NCBI GenBank assembly: GCA_021796835.1
Contig: JAKABO010000012.1
Location: 1-64,000, forward strand
Origin: Pseudomonadota bacterium
GTDB lineage: Bacteria > Pseudomonadota > Gammaproteobacteria > Burkholderiales > Ferrovaceae
Direction: 5' to 3'
DNA: 64,000 nucleotides
A program made the translations under genes and the position numbers. How positions within the stretch are numbered: position 1 is the stretch's first letter; each line of letters opens with the position of its first letter. The notes under the pieces were generated by a model, which saw only the letters and a program-made list of their open reading frames with translations, was not told the origin of the DNA and did not search any database. Shown piece by piece: positions 27,619-35,339 of this stretch.

Positions 27619-29295
27619 ATGCTGGTCGCACTGCGCATTCGCGATTTTGTCCTGGTGGATCGACTGACTCTGGAGTTGGGACGGGGATTTACTGTTCTGA
27701 CCGGAGAAACCGGTGCAGGCAAATCCATCCTGCTGGATGCCCTGGCACTGATACTGGGCGAACGCGCCGATCCGGAAGCCATTCGGCAGGGCGCGCCACG
27801 GGCCGAGTTCGAGGCTCATTTTGATGTTTCTCCCGTCTCGCCAGCGGGACAGTGGCTGGAGGAGCAGGCTCTGGCCAGCGCCGAAGGCGAATGCCTGATA
27901 CGACGGGTGGTGGAACGCACCGGCAAGTCCCGCGCCTTCATCAACGGCAGCGCCGTGACAGCGACCCAGTTACGTGCCCTGGGCGACCACCTCATCGACA
28001 TTCATGGCCAGCATGCCCACCAGCGCCTGCTCTTGCCCGTTCACCAGCGGACCTTGCTGGATACCTTTGGGGGCCATGACGCATGTCTCCAGTCCGTACG
28101 TCAGGCCTGGCAAGCCTGGGAAAGCGTCCAGAGACGCTGTGTCGAGGCGCGTCAGGCACTGGCGGTAGCGGCAGGGCAGCGTCAGATGCTCGAAGAGACC
28201 CTGGCGTTATTGGCCGATTTGACTCCCAATCCCGGGCATTGGGAGGGACTGCTGGTGGAGCAGGCGCGTCTTGCGCATCGTGCAGATCTGATCCAGGGGG
28301 TGGATGAAACGGTTCGGTCACTGGAGGAAGGGGAAGGCGCGGTACGACGTCAACTGTTGAAGTGCGAACAGCGACTGGCCCAACTGGCGGCCCATGATGG
28401 CACCCTGACCCCCTGGGTTACCCTGCTCGAATCGGCGCGTATCCAGGTCGAGGAAGTGCTGGGGGAATTGCATCGCTATGCGCGCACCCGTGAAGAGAGC
28501 GAGGAGCGTCTGCCCCAGGTCGAGGAAGAGATGCAAGCCTGGCATGGGTGCGCGCGCCGTTTGAAGGTTCGACCCGAGGACTTGCCCGGACTGTACGCGG
28601 ATACTCGCCAGGCCCTTGAAGCGCTCGCAACCCTGCCTTCTCTGGAGGCGCTCGAGAGGCTGGCGGATCAGGCGCGACAAGGGTATGACGAGGCGGCTCG
28701 GGACTTGAGCCGGCTGCGTCGTCAGGCGGCGCTGCGCTTGGGAGAAGCGGTGAGCGCCAGCCTGGCCGACCTGGCCCTGGGTCAGGGACGCTTCGAGGTC
28801 GCCCTGAACGAGTTGGATCGAGCGGGGCCCGAAGGGCGAGAGCGGGTCGAATTTCAACTGGCGGCCCATGCCAGTCAACCTCTGGGTCCCCTTGCCCGGA
28901 TCGCATCAGGTGGAGAACTGTCGCGCCTGGGGTTGGCGCTGCAGACCCGACTGGCGCAAGGAAGCGCGGTGCCTACCCTGATTTTTGACGAGGTGGACAG
29001 CGGCATCGGGGGGGGCGTGGCGGAACGGGTCGGGCAACTACTGGCCGCGCTGGGTCGCCATCATCAGGTGCTGTGTGTGACCCATTTGCCCCAGGTGGCG
29101 GCTTGCGCCCAGCATCACCTGAAAGTCAGCAAGGCCGTGCAGGAAGGGGGAATGACCAGTTCGGTACAGATTCTGGATGAGGTGGAACGGATAGAAGAAG
29201 TGGCCCGCATGCTGGGTGGGGTGACCGTCACGGCGACCGTGCGAGAGCATGCCCGGGAACTGTTGCACCAGGAAAAAAAGCGCGCTCAGCGATAA
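27619..29295 (+). CDS. recN: DNA repair protein RecN
   Basis: A 558-residue SMC-like ATPase acting in double-strand break repair. Walker A GETGAGKS is at 29-36, with a central coiled coil (~160-370), and a C-terminal ABC half with IASGGELSRLGLAL (signature) and LIFDEVDSGIGGGVAERVG (Walker B). The LCVTHLPQVAACAQHHLKV segment is the H-loop. The start ATG 27619 follows GGGGAGGAGG; the longer frame from 27556 overlaps nadK. Its end overlaps the convergent mnmC by 10 bases. Confidence 0.96.
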   Translation: MLVALRIRDFVLVDRLTLELGRGFTVLTGETGAGKSILLDALALILGERADPEAIRQGAPRAEFEAHFDVSPVSPAGQWLEEQALASAEGECLIRRVVERTGKSRAFINGSAVTATQLRALGDHLIDIHGQHAHQRLLLPVHQRTLLDTFGGHDACLQSVRQAWQAWESVQRRCVEARQALAVAAGQRQMLEETLALLADLTPNPGHWEGLLVEQARLAHRADLIQGVDETVRSLEEGEGAVRRQLLKCEQRLAQLAAHDGTLTPWVTLLESARIQVEEVLGELHRYARTREESEERLPQVEEEMQAWHGCARRLKVRPEDLPGLYADTRQALEALATLPSLEALERLADQARQGYDEAARDLSRLRRQAALRLGEAVSASLADLALGQGRFEVALNELDRAGPEGRERVEFQLAAHASQPLGPLARIASGGELSRLGLALQTRLAQGSAVPTLIFDEVDSGIGGGVAERVGQLLAALGRHHQVLCVTHLPQVAACAQHHLKVSKAVQEGGMTSSVQILDEVERIEEVARMLGGVTVTATVREHARELLHQEKKRAQR

Positions 29296-31157
29296 CGGGC
29301 GGGGGCTACGGCCCGGACCAGATCTTTTTCGAGGGGCAGTGGGTCGCCTTCCAGCCAGGCGCAGAGAAGGTCAGCGCCCAAAGGGGCCCAGACCAGTCCC
29401 CGGGAGCCCAGGGCGGTGAGCGCGAAGAGTCCCTCGGCGCCAGGTATGGGGCCGATGATGGGCAGGCGGTCGCGGCTGACGCTGCGAAAGGCGACCCGTT
29501 CCCGTACCACCGAGTGCCCCGATCCGTCGTTCCATCCCAGTGCCGTCAGACGTTGCAGGTTCTCCGCACGGTCAGCAGGGCGAGGGGCGGTGTCTGTGCC
29601 GTGGTCATAGGTCGCGCCCAGACAGGGACCGCCGGGGGCGTCCGGAATCACGTAGCCGGAGCCACAGAGGACAGGGGTTCCCGCGGGCACGGGAGAACGT
29701 TCGATCTGGGTGATCTGGCCCCGCAGGCGCTGACGTGGCCAGGGGGGGGCAGTGTCCAGGGGGAGGGGGTGTGCCCCACTGGCCAGGATGGCGATGGGGG
29801 CTTGCGCCAGCAGGGCCCCTGCCCGTGTGCGGGCTTCCCAACCCGCCGGGCCGGACCGGAGGGTCACGGGGTGTCCCCAATGCGTTGTGAGGTGGGGCGT
29901 TTGGGCCAGCGCCGTACGGCAGAACTGCCCGGGGTCCAGCCAACCGGCCGTGGGGTAAAACAGGGCTCCCCAGGGGGCCGTACATCGTCCGAGACGCTCG
30001 GCTTCGACGCGCGGCAACCAGCGGAGCAATGCTTCGACGCTTCCCGGCGCCCTGCTCAGGGCACACAGATGGGCGGCTTCCGGGGCGTCCCGGGCAATGC
30101 GCAGGACGCCGTTCAGGGCATGGGGAAGGACTTCCCTCCCTCCTTTCAGGTTCGCCAACCAGTGCAGGGTGGTCAGGAAACCTGCCCGGGCCAGACGGGC
30201 AGCACGGTTGTCGTCCAGGCTTGGAAAGGGGCGCAGGATGCCGGCGGGATTGCCCGAGGCTTCCTGCGCCGGCCCGCTCTGACCATCGCACAGGTCGATT
30301 TGCCAGCCCCGTGATCCCAGAGCGGCGCTCACCAGACAACCGGCCAGGCCAGCCCCAATGACCAGTGCATGGCGTCGGGGGGGAGGCCTCAGGGTGGCCT
30401 GGAGCGCGGGTTGTTCAAGACGTTGCACGATCTTGCGCCAGGCATCTTCGGGAATGCGGTCATAGCAAGCGCTGAGGCGTTCCCGCTTGGTTCCGAAGCC
30501 GGGTGCCCGGGTCGTGTGAAAGCCCTGGCGTTCGAGAGTGCGGCGTACGTGTCCGGCTACGCACCAGGAGGCCAGGGTGGCCCCATGTCGGCACAGACGA
30601 GCGATCTGCCGCAGGACGGGCTCGCTCCAGGGTATCGGGTTGGTGCGGGGCGAAAACCCATCCAGGTACACGGCATCGGCAGCCAGGGTGAGTTGGGGCA
30701 GAAGATCGGCCATGTCACCCAGCACCAGATGAAGGATGACCCTGCCTTCATCAAAATGGAGGCGGTGTATCCCCGGGGTGAGGGGGGGCCAGGCACTGAG
30801 CAGGAGTTTGCTTTCCTGCGCCAGTTCGGGGTAAGCCGAGAGCGCCCTGCCCAGGTCCGCGTCACTGAACGGGGCCTGTTCGAGGGAGACGAAATGCAAA
30901 CGTGGGGCGGCGCTGCCCAGACGGCGCCATTCGTGCCAGGTGGTCAGAAAATTGAGTCCGAGCCCGAAGCCGGTTTCCAGAATCTGGAAAGACTCCTGCC
31001 CCTGCCAGCGTTCCGGTAGCCCGTTCCCGGTCATGAAGACCGCCCGGCACTGGGCCATGGCGCCTGCCTGGGAATGGTACACATCCGCATAGGTTTCGGA
31101 ATAGGGAACCCCGTCCCGCAAAATCAGGGGAGCGGGCAGCAAGGGCATGCGGGCCAA
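29286..31157 (-). CDS. mnmC: Bifunctional tRNA 5-methylaminomethyl-2-thiouridine enzyme MnmC
   Basis: A 623-residue fusion. The N-terminal part (to ~235) is the SAM methyltransferase with FQILETGFGLGLNFLTTW and the VYLDGFSPRTNP segment; the C-terminal part begins with the FAD motif VIGAGLAGCLVSAALGSRGW (~267) and has the GxRxxxxDRLPIIGPIPG oxidase signature. It converts cmnm5s2U to mnm5s2U at the tRNA wobble base. Opening GVPYSETYADVYHS fits the family. It converges on recN with a 10-base overlap. The base composition is GC-rich like its neighbours. Confidence 0.94.
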   Translation of the reverse strand: MARMPLLPAPLILRDGVPYSETYADVYHSQAGAMAQCRAVFMTGNGLPERWQGQESFQILETGFGLGLNFLTTWHEWRRLGSAAPRLHFVSLEQAPFSDADLGRALSAYPELAQESKLLLSAWPPLTPGIHRLHFDEGRVILHLVLGDMADLLPQLTLAADAVYLDGFSPRTNPIPWSEPVLRQIARLCRHGATLASWCVAGHVRRTLERQGFHTTRAPGFGTKRERLSACYDRIPEDAWRKIVQRLEQPALQATLRPPPRRHALVIGAGLAGCLVSAALGSRGWQIDLCDGQSGPAQEASGNPAGILRPFPSLDDNRAARLARAGFLTTLHWLANLKGGREVLPHALNGVLRIARDAPEAAHLCALSRAPGSVEALLRWLPRVEAERLGRCTAPWGALFYPTAGWLDPGQFCRTALAQTPHLTTHWGHPVTLRSGPAGWEARTRAGALLAQAPIAILASGAHPLPLDTAPPWPRQRLRGQITQIERSPVPAGTPVLCGSGYVIPDAPGGPCLGATYDHGTDTAPRPADRAENLQRLTALGWNDGSGHSVVRERVAFRSVSRDRLPIIGPIPGAEGLFALTALGSRGLVWAPLGADLLCAWLEGDPLPLEKDLVRAVAPARYR

Positions 31158-31205
31158 TGGCCCGGTCCCACTTTGGTGGGGCGAGTCGATGAGAGGGCGT
31201 CCCGT

Positions 31206-31631
31206 TTAGAGAATCTTGTCGATCAGGTCTTCACCCAATCCGATGCCTGCCCCCATTTCCATGGCGCGCCCAAAGCCCGAGTTGAGGAAACCACCCAGAA
31301 CACCGAACAATCCGCCCTGTTGGGGGGCGTTCATGCCGGGCTGGGCATAGACGCCGGAAGGGTAACTGCCGGGGGCCAGGGTCGGCATCACCTGCTGGGC
31401 CTGATTTTGCCAGAGGGCATGGATGGCCTGCAGGGTATTGCCCATCTGTTGCTGCTGCCCCTGGACGGCGAGGGCGATCTCGCGCAGGTCGAGGAGCCAT
31501 TCCCGGGCTTCCGGATGTCCGTCCTGGGCCGCACTTTGCAGTTTGCTGGCCAGTCCCTGCAATTGTTGGGCCACTTGTTGACTTTGCACCTGCAATTGCT
31601 GGTACTGCTGATCGATGGTTTGAATGTCCAT
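31206..31631 (-). CDS. Gln-rich coiled-coil protein of unknown function
   Basis: I do not recognise this 141-residue protein. Residues 1-65 are rich in Gln and predicted helical or coiled coil (QQYQQLQVQSQQVAQQLQGL and AVQGQQQQMGNTLQAI). A Pro/Gly/Tyr/Ser linker follows (LAPGSYPSGVYAQPGMNAPQ), then a glycine-rich hydrophobic end (GGLFGVLGGFLNSGFGRAMEMGAGIGLGEDLID) that could insert in membranes, or self-associate as a glycine zipper. There is no signal peptide. It stands alone between mnmC (48 bases away) and a divergent gap, with GGAG-like sequence weak (GGAGCAACCC) before its ATG. The last third resembles DUF2076-like proteins in composition only. Confidence 0.65.
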   Translation of the reverse strand: MDIQTIDQQYQQLQVQSQQVAQQLQGLASKLQSAAQDGHPEAREWLLDLREIALAVQGQQQQMGNTLQAIHALWQNQAQQVMPTLAPGSYPSGVYAQPGMNAPQQGGLFGVLGGFLNSGFGRAMEMGAGIGLGEDLIDKIL

Positions 31632-31853
31632 GGGTTGCTCCGCAGTGTGAAAATCCCGATTCTAGCGCAGTCCGAGAAGAGGCAGACATTTTTAGTATTC
31701 AGGCAGATCGGGAGTACCTGCGGGGCTAGACTGGAAGGGCATAGAGGACTGTGTTCTCGAACCCTTGTGGGGTGCCGTGGCGAGTCGATGGTTGATTCAC
31801 CACGTCAATGAACCACCGGATGGTGTCGTGATGCGCCATCGGCGGGTCAGGGT

Positions 31854-31876
31854 GCCTCCGGTTTTTTTATGGAGGC
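31854..31876 (+). promoter_or_regulatory. Hairpin enclosing the ribosome binding site of the 31883 gene
   Basis: GCCTCC (31854-31859) can pair with GGAGGC (31871-31876) across an 11-nt T-rich loop. The 3' arm contains the only good Shine-Dalgarno sequence for the ATG at 31883. When folded, the site would be masked, so translation could depend on an RNA-level switch or on a helper. The preceding 200 bases have no gene and may be a leader. Confidence 0.4.
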
Positions 31877-31882
31877 CTCATC

Positions 31883-32905
31883 ATGAATATGGCGATTCGT
31901 GTGTTGACAGGATTATTGCGAACGGGGTATCTGGGAGGACTGGCGGCAATGCGTGGATGGCATAGGGGTGAGCAGGGGGTAGCCTATCTGGCTCAACTGG
32001 CCCGTGAAAACCGGGAGCGGTGCGTCACCGGGACGGAAGAGGAGGTCACCGATCCTCCGCTTGCCCTGCCGGCACCACCCCCTGAAGGAATGGGCGCGGT
32101 GGGTGTGCAGTTGGGACAACCACTCATTCGTTATGGCGACGGGTACAGCGTGGTATGTCGGTGTTACCCGGAAACGGGGCGGGTCGTCCGTTCCCTGTGG
32201 CTGGATTACACCAAGTTGCGGCGACGTTACGGGATTCAGGTGGAACGACGCTTGCGTTTGCGTGCCGGCGCTGCAGTGGTACAAATGCAATCCCTTCCTC
32301 ATCAGGGGAACTTGCCGACCCGGCCCTGGGGAAGAATCGACCTGGGAGAAGTGACCCTGGCTTTTTCTTCCCTGCAGGACCAGGGATTGTTGCGACTGCT
32401 CGACCAGACGGTGGGGGAAGCACAGGCCCTGGTGGATGCAGAAGTCCCGGACGGGTTGCTGCAAAAACGGCCGTGGCAGATGCTGCCTGAGGTGGCCGTG
32501 CAGGACCCGCCTCTGAGTGAGGTGCAAAAACGTCGGCGGGTGGTGGAAATGACCTTGGCGGATGTGCGCGCGGCCGATGCCCAGCGCAAGAAACCGCTGG
32601 CCCGTACGGAAAAGGTCTATCCCAATCTGGTCAAGGCGCCGGAGGTGCGGAAGTTCAGGGGGATATTGAAACGTACCGGGTTCGTGGAACGCACGGATCC
32701 CTCGGGACGCAAATCCCGTGTCTTTTTTGCGGAGGTGCAGGATGACGTACAAATCGTGCGTCATACCGGGACCGACCTGCAACGTGCCCTGATGCGTGAA
32801 GAGATCTGTGAGGGAGATACGGTGGAGATTTTTGCCATCGGACTGGTTCCCATGGGTGGGGGCAAGTGCAAGAAAAAGATCTGGAGTGCACGCAAGGTCG
32901 TCTGA
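31883..32905 (+). CDS. Unidentified 340-residue basic protein
   Basis: I do not recognise this protein. It opens with a helix rich in Leu, Gly and Arg (MNMAIRVLTGLLRTGYLGGL), which may be amphipathic, and continues with an acidic-Pro linker (~50-70). A middle segment (~75-185) has regular hydrophobic and Arg-rich strands (LWLDYTKLRRRYGIQVERRLRLRAG). The C-terminal ~100 residues (KFRGILKRTGFVERTDPSGRKSRVFFAEVQDD, then GTDLQRALMREEICEGDTVEIFAIG) recall the small beta-barrel KfrB-like domains of plasmid and conjugation proteins, a weak likeness. GGAGG sits seven bases before the start. A strong terminator follows at 32944-32971, so it is a single-gene transcript. Confidence 0.7.
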   Translation: MNMAIRVLTGLLRTGYLGGLAAMRGWHRGEQGVAYLAQLARENRERCVTGTEEEVTDPPLALPAPPPEGMGAVGVQLGQPLIRYGDGYSVVCRCYPETGRVVRSLWLDYTKLRRRYGIQVERRLRLRAGAAVVQMQSLPHQGNLPTRPWGRIDLGEVTLAFSSLQDQGLLRLLDQTVGEAQALVDAEVPDGLLQKRPWQMLPEVAVQDPPLSEVQKRRRVVEMTLADVRAADAQRKKPLARTEKVYPNLVKAPEVRKFRGILKRTGFVERTDPSGRKSRVFFAEVQDDVQIVRHTGTDLQRALMREEICEGDTVEIFAIGLVPMGGGKCKKKIWSARKVV

Positions 32906-32943
32906 ACACGAACCTGCATTCTGGAAGGCGGGTAGGATCGCTG

Positions 32944-32971
32944 GGACCTTCTTGGGGAAGGTCCTTTTTTT
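32944..32971 (+). terminator. Rho-independent terminator
   Basis: GGACCTTC (32944-32951) pairs with GAAGGTCC (32957-32964) over a 5-nt loop and is followed by seven T residues (32965-32971). It lies 38 bases after the stop of the 340-residue gene and ends its transcript before the membrane-protein gene at 33021. Confidence 0.85.
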
Positions 32972-33020
32972 GTTCTGTTATGATGAGCCCCCGTAGGCGA
33001 GACAAAACTTGGGGAGATCA

Positions 33021-33806
33021 ATGAAAGTCGGGTTTCTGTTGTTGGTACTGATCCTGGAACCCTGGCGCCCTCAGGCCTGGGGAGCCGCAGGGGTGAGCCT
33101 GCTGACCCGCTGGCGCCTCTTTCTGTCGGCACGCATGCCCAGGGCTGGAGCGGTGCGCTGGTTGGGGGTCGTGGGCCTTCCGATTTTGTTGGTGACGGCG
33201 GTACAAACCGGATTGGGGTGGCTTCATCTGGGCGCGGTAGTGCCTCTGGTGGTGCTGGGGTTGGGAATCGATCTGCGCGGACCCCTGGCTCACCTGCGTC
33301 AATGGGGAGAGCAGATGCCCTCCCATGCCGAGCCGAATCCGCCCGTTCGTGCGGCGCTCGATGAAGGCATCCTGAGCAGTTATCAGCGTTTTTTTGCTCC
33401 CCTGTTCTGGTTTTTTTTATTGCCCGGCGGATGGGGTCCCGTGCTGTATTGCGGTACGGCCCTGCTGATCGAGGCGGAACCGGATGGGCTTTTTTACCGG
33501 CGCATGCAGGCGGGACTGGATTGGATCCCCGCTCGTCTGCTCGCGCTGACCTTTGCGTTGGTTGGTGACTTCGAAGAGGCACTTTATGCCTGGCGTGATC
33601 CGGAGAGTCTGCCTTTGTCCAGCCATGAACTGTTGCTGACGGTGCTGCATGGAGCCTTGGGGTTGGGGCAGACGAACGGAGGAAACGGGCCGTTCGAGGC
33701 TCTCGAAGCGGATCAGTTGACCAGTGCCGAAGGATTAATTTGGCGAGCCGTCGTCCTCTGGGTCGTGGGCGCGGGGTTGGCGACGGCGCTGTTGGGCGGG
33801 CATTGA
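33021..33806 (+). CDS. CobD/CbiB- or AmpE-like integral membrane protein
   Basis: A 261-residue protein with hydrophobic segments at ~3-15, 48-66, 70-82, 120-150 and the C-terminal [19 protein letters not shown]. The segment PARLLALTFALVGDFEEALYAWRD matches the conserved region of the CobD/CbiB family, where CobD attaches aminopropanol to cobyric acid and AmpE is a beta-lactamase-signalling relative. No other cobalamin gene is nearby, and betaproteobacteria often carry such a stand-alone paralogue of unknown role, so I would not assign cobinamide synthesis. The start ATG 33021 follows GGGGAGA. The gene overlaps the convergent rsgA by 72 bases. Confidence 0.65.
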   Translation: MKVGFLLLVLILEPWRPQAWGAAGVSLLTRWRLFLSARMPRAGAVRWLGVVGLPILLVTAVQTGLGWLHLGAVVPLVVLGLGIDLRGPLAHLRQWGEQMPSHAEPNPPVRAALDEGILSSYQRFFAPLFWFFLLPGGWGPVLYCGTALLIEAEPDGLFYRRMQAGLDWIPARLLALTFALVGDFEEALYAWRDPESLPLSSHELLLTVLHGALGLGQTNGGNGPFEALEADQLTSAEGLIWRAVVLWVVGAGLATALLGGH

Positions 33807-34715
33807 GGGACGGGGTGCATTTTCCTGCTGGAGCGTCAGCAGGGTGGCAAGGCGCAGTGCACGCAGGGGATGACCGGCAACGTAGTCCCGCAGGGCACAG
33901 TCCGGCTCCAGACGATGACGGCAGTCGGGGAAGCGGCAGTGGCCTTGCAAGGGGGAAAATTCCGGAAAAAAGGCCACCAGATCCGCGGGGTCGAGATAGG
34001 TCAGACCAAAGGATTGGACACCGGGGCTGTCGATCAGCCAGCCCCCCTCGGGCAGGGGGTAGGCACGGGTGGCGGTGGTGGTGTGTCGGCCCGAATCCAG
34101 TGCCAGGGAGATGTGCTGGGTGGCAGCCTGGGCCTCGGGAACGAGGGCGTTGAGCAGAGTCGATTTGCCCATGCCTGATTGTCCCACCAGCAGCGTGTGG
34201 CGTCCGGCCACAGTGGGGCGCAGTTGGTCCACCGTGGTCCGGGCGGAAATTTCCAGCAGGGGATAGCCGAGGGATGCAAAATGGGACAAGGTGGCACGCC
34301 AAGCCGCCGTGGCCGGACCCAGGTCGGTTTTATTGAGAAGCAGGCAGACATCGACCCGATTGGCTTCGGCGGCCACCAGACACCGGGAGATCAGGTCCGG
34401 GTACGGGGTGGGTTCACCTGCAGAGACGATGAGCACCTGATCCACGTTGGCGGCCAAAAATTTTTCTCGTTTGCCATCGGCACGCCAGAACAGGGTAGTG
34501 CGCGTTTCGATTCCCTCGATCACCCCCTGAGTGGCGCTGGTAGGGGTGAAGCGGACCCGGTCGGCGCAAGCGACATCCTGCTGCTTGCCGCGTCGGACAC
34601 AACTCCATGCCTGCGCCTGGTCGTCCATCACTTCGTAATGGTGGCCGAAGACCCCGCGTACCCATCCCGAAAGGGAAGGGGTACTCACGGGAAGAGTGTC
34701 CGGTGTATCATGCAA
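33735..34715 (-). CDS. rsgA: Ribosome small-subunit-dependent GTPase RsgA
   Basis: A 326-residue circularly permuted GTPase that checks late 30S assembly. An N-terminal OB fold (~15-85) precedes the permuted GTPase motifs in the order G4 (LLLNKTDLG), G1 ([14 protein letters not shown]) and G3 (DSPGVQSFG). A C-terminal zinc domain carries the [16 protein letters not shown] ligand set. Motif order is diagnostic of RsgA/YjeQ. It is divergent from orn, the usual pairing in proteobacteria, and its 3' end overlaps the membrane-protein gene on the other strand by 72 bases, longer than most overlaps here. Confidence 0.96.
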   Translation of the reverse strand: MHDTPDTLPVSTPSLSGWVRGVFGHHYEVMDDQAQAWSCVRRGKQQDVACADRVRFTPTSATQGVIEGIETRTTLFWRADGKREKFLAANVDQVLIVSAGEPTPYPDLISRCLVAAEANRVDVCLLLNKTDLGPATAAWRATLSHFASLGYPLLEISARTTVDQLRPTVAGRHTLLVGQSGMGKSTLLNALVPEAQAATQHISLALDSGRHTTTATRAYPLPEGGWLIDSPGVQSFGLTYLDPADLVAFFPEFSPLQGHCRFPDCRHRLEPDCALRDYVAGHPLRALRLATLLTLQQENAPRPSMPAQQRRRQPRAHDPEDDGSPN

Positions 34716-34770
34716 CGGGCGTCACGGTCGGGAGGCAAGTGGGGCATCGATCAACTCAAAAGGAAGGATT

Positions 34771-35319
34771 ATGGCACAGGATAAAAACCATCTGGTCTGG
34801 GTGGACATGGAAATGACCGGGTTGGACCCGATGCGCGACCGCGTCATCGAGGTGGCGCTGGTGATCACCAACAATGCACTGGAGGTGGTGGCAGAAGGGC
34901 CGGTCCTGGTGATCCACCAACCCGATGAGGTACTGGATGCCATGGATGACTGGAACAAGGGAACCCATCAACGTTCTGGCCTCATCGATCGCATTCGTGC
35001 CTCGACCCTGACCGAGGCGGAAGCCGAGGAACAACTGGTCGAGTTTCTGAAGGCCCACGTGCCCGCTGGCGAATCGCCCATGTGCGGCAATTCGGTGTGT
35101 CAGGACCGCCGCTTCATGGCCAATTACCTGCCTCGCCTGGAACAGTATTTTCATTATCGCAACCTGGATGTGAGTACCCTCAAGGAATTGTCCAAACGCT
35201 GGAAACCGGCGGTCTACAGCGCCTTCAAGAAATCCGGCAAACACGAGGCGCTGGCGGATATTCTCGAATCCATCGACGAGTTACGCCATTATCGGACGCA
35301 TTTCATCCGCCTGGACTGA
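34771..35319 (+). CDS. orn: Oligoribonuclease
   Basis: A 182-residue DEDDh exonuclease that degrades 2-5 nt RNAs and pGpG, the linear product of c-di-GMP hydrolysis. Catalytic acids D12 and E14 are in [11 protein letters not shown], with further motifs [16 protein letters not shown] and the [16 protein letters not shown] block; H-x-x-x-x-D is in [12 protein letters not shown]. Length equals E. coli Orn (181). The start ATG 34771 has AGGAAGGA upstream. Its role in clearing pGpG fits the c-di-GMP enzymes encoded at 55-59 kb. Confidence 0.97.
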   Translation: MAQDKNHLVWVDMEMTGLDPMRDRVIEVALVITNNALEVVAEGPVLVIHQPDEVLDAMDDWNKGTHQRSGLIDRIRASTLTEAEAEEQLVEFLKAHVPAGESPMCGNSVCQDRRFMANYLPRLEQYFHYRNLDVSTLKELSKRWKPAVYSAFKKSGKHEALADILESIDELRHYRTHFIRLD

Positions 35320-35339
35320 TGCACCGGCAGGGAACAGAC

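Noticed and set aside
26727-27782. A 351-codon minus-strand frame opposite nadK and recN
   Set aside because: It overlaps two genes with complete catalytic motifs and shows no family pattern itself.
32761-34302. A 513-codon minus-strand frame spanning three genes
   Set aside because: Its translation is Pro/Arg/Ser-rich, typical of a non-coding frame, and it crosses rsgA, the membrane-protein gene and a terminator.
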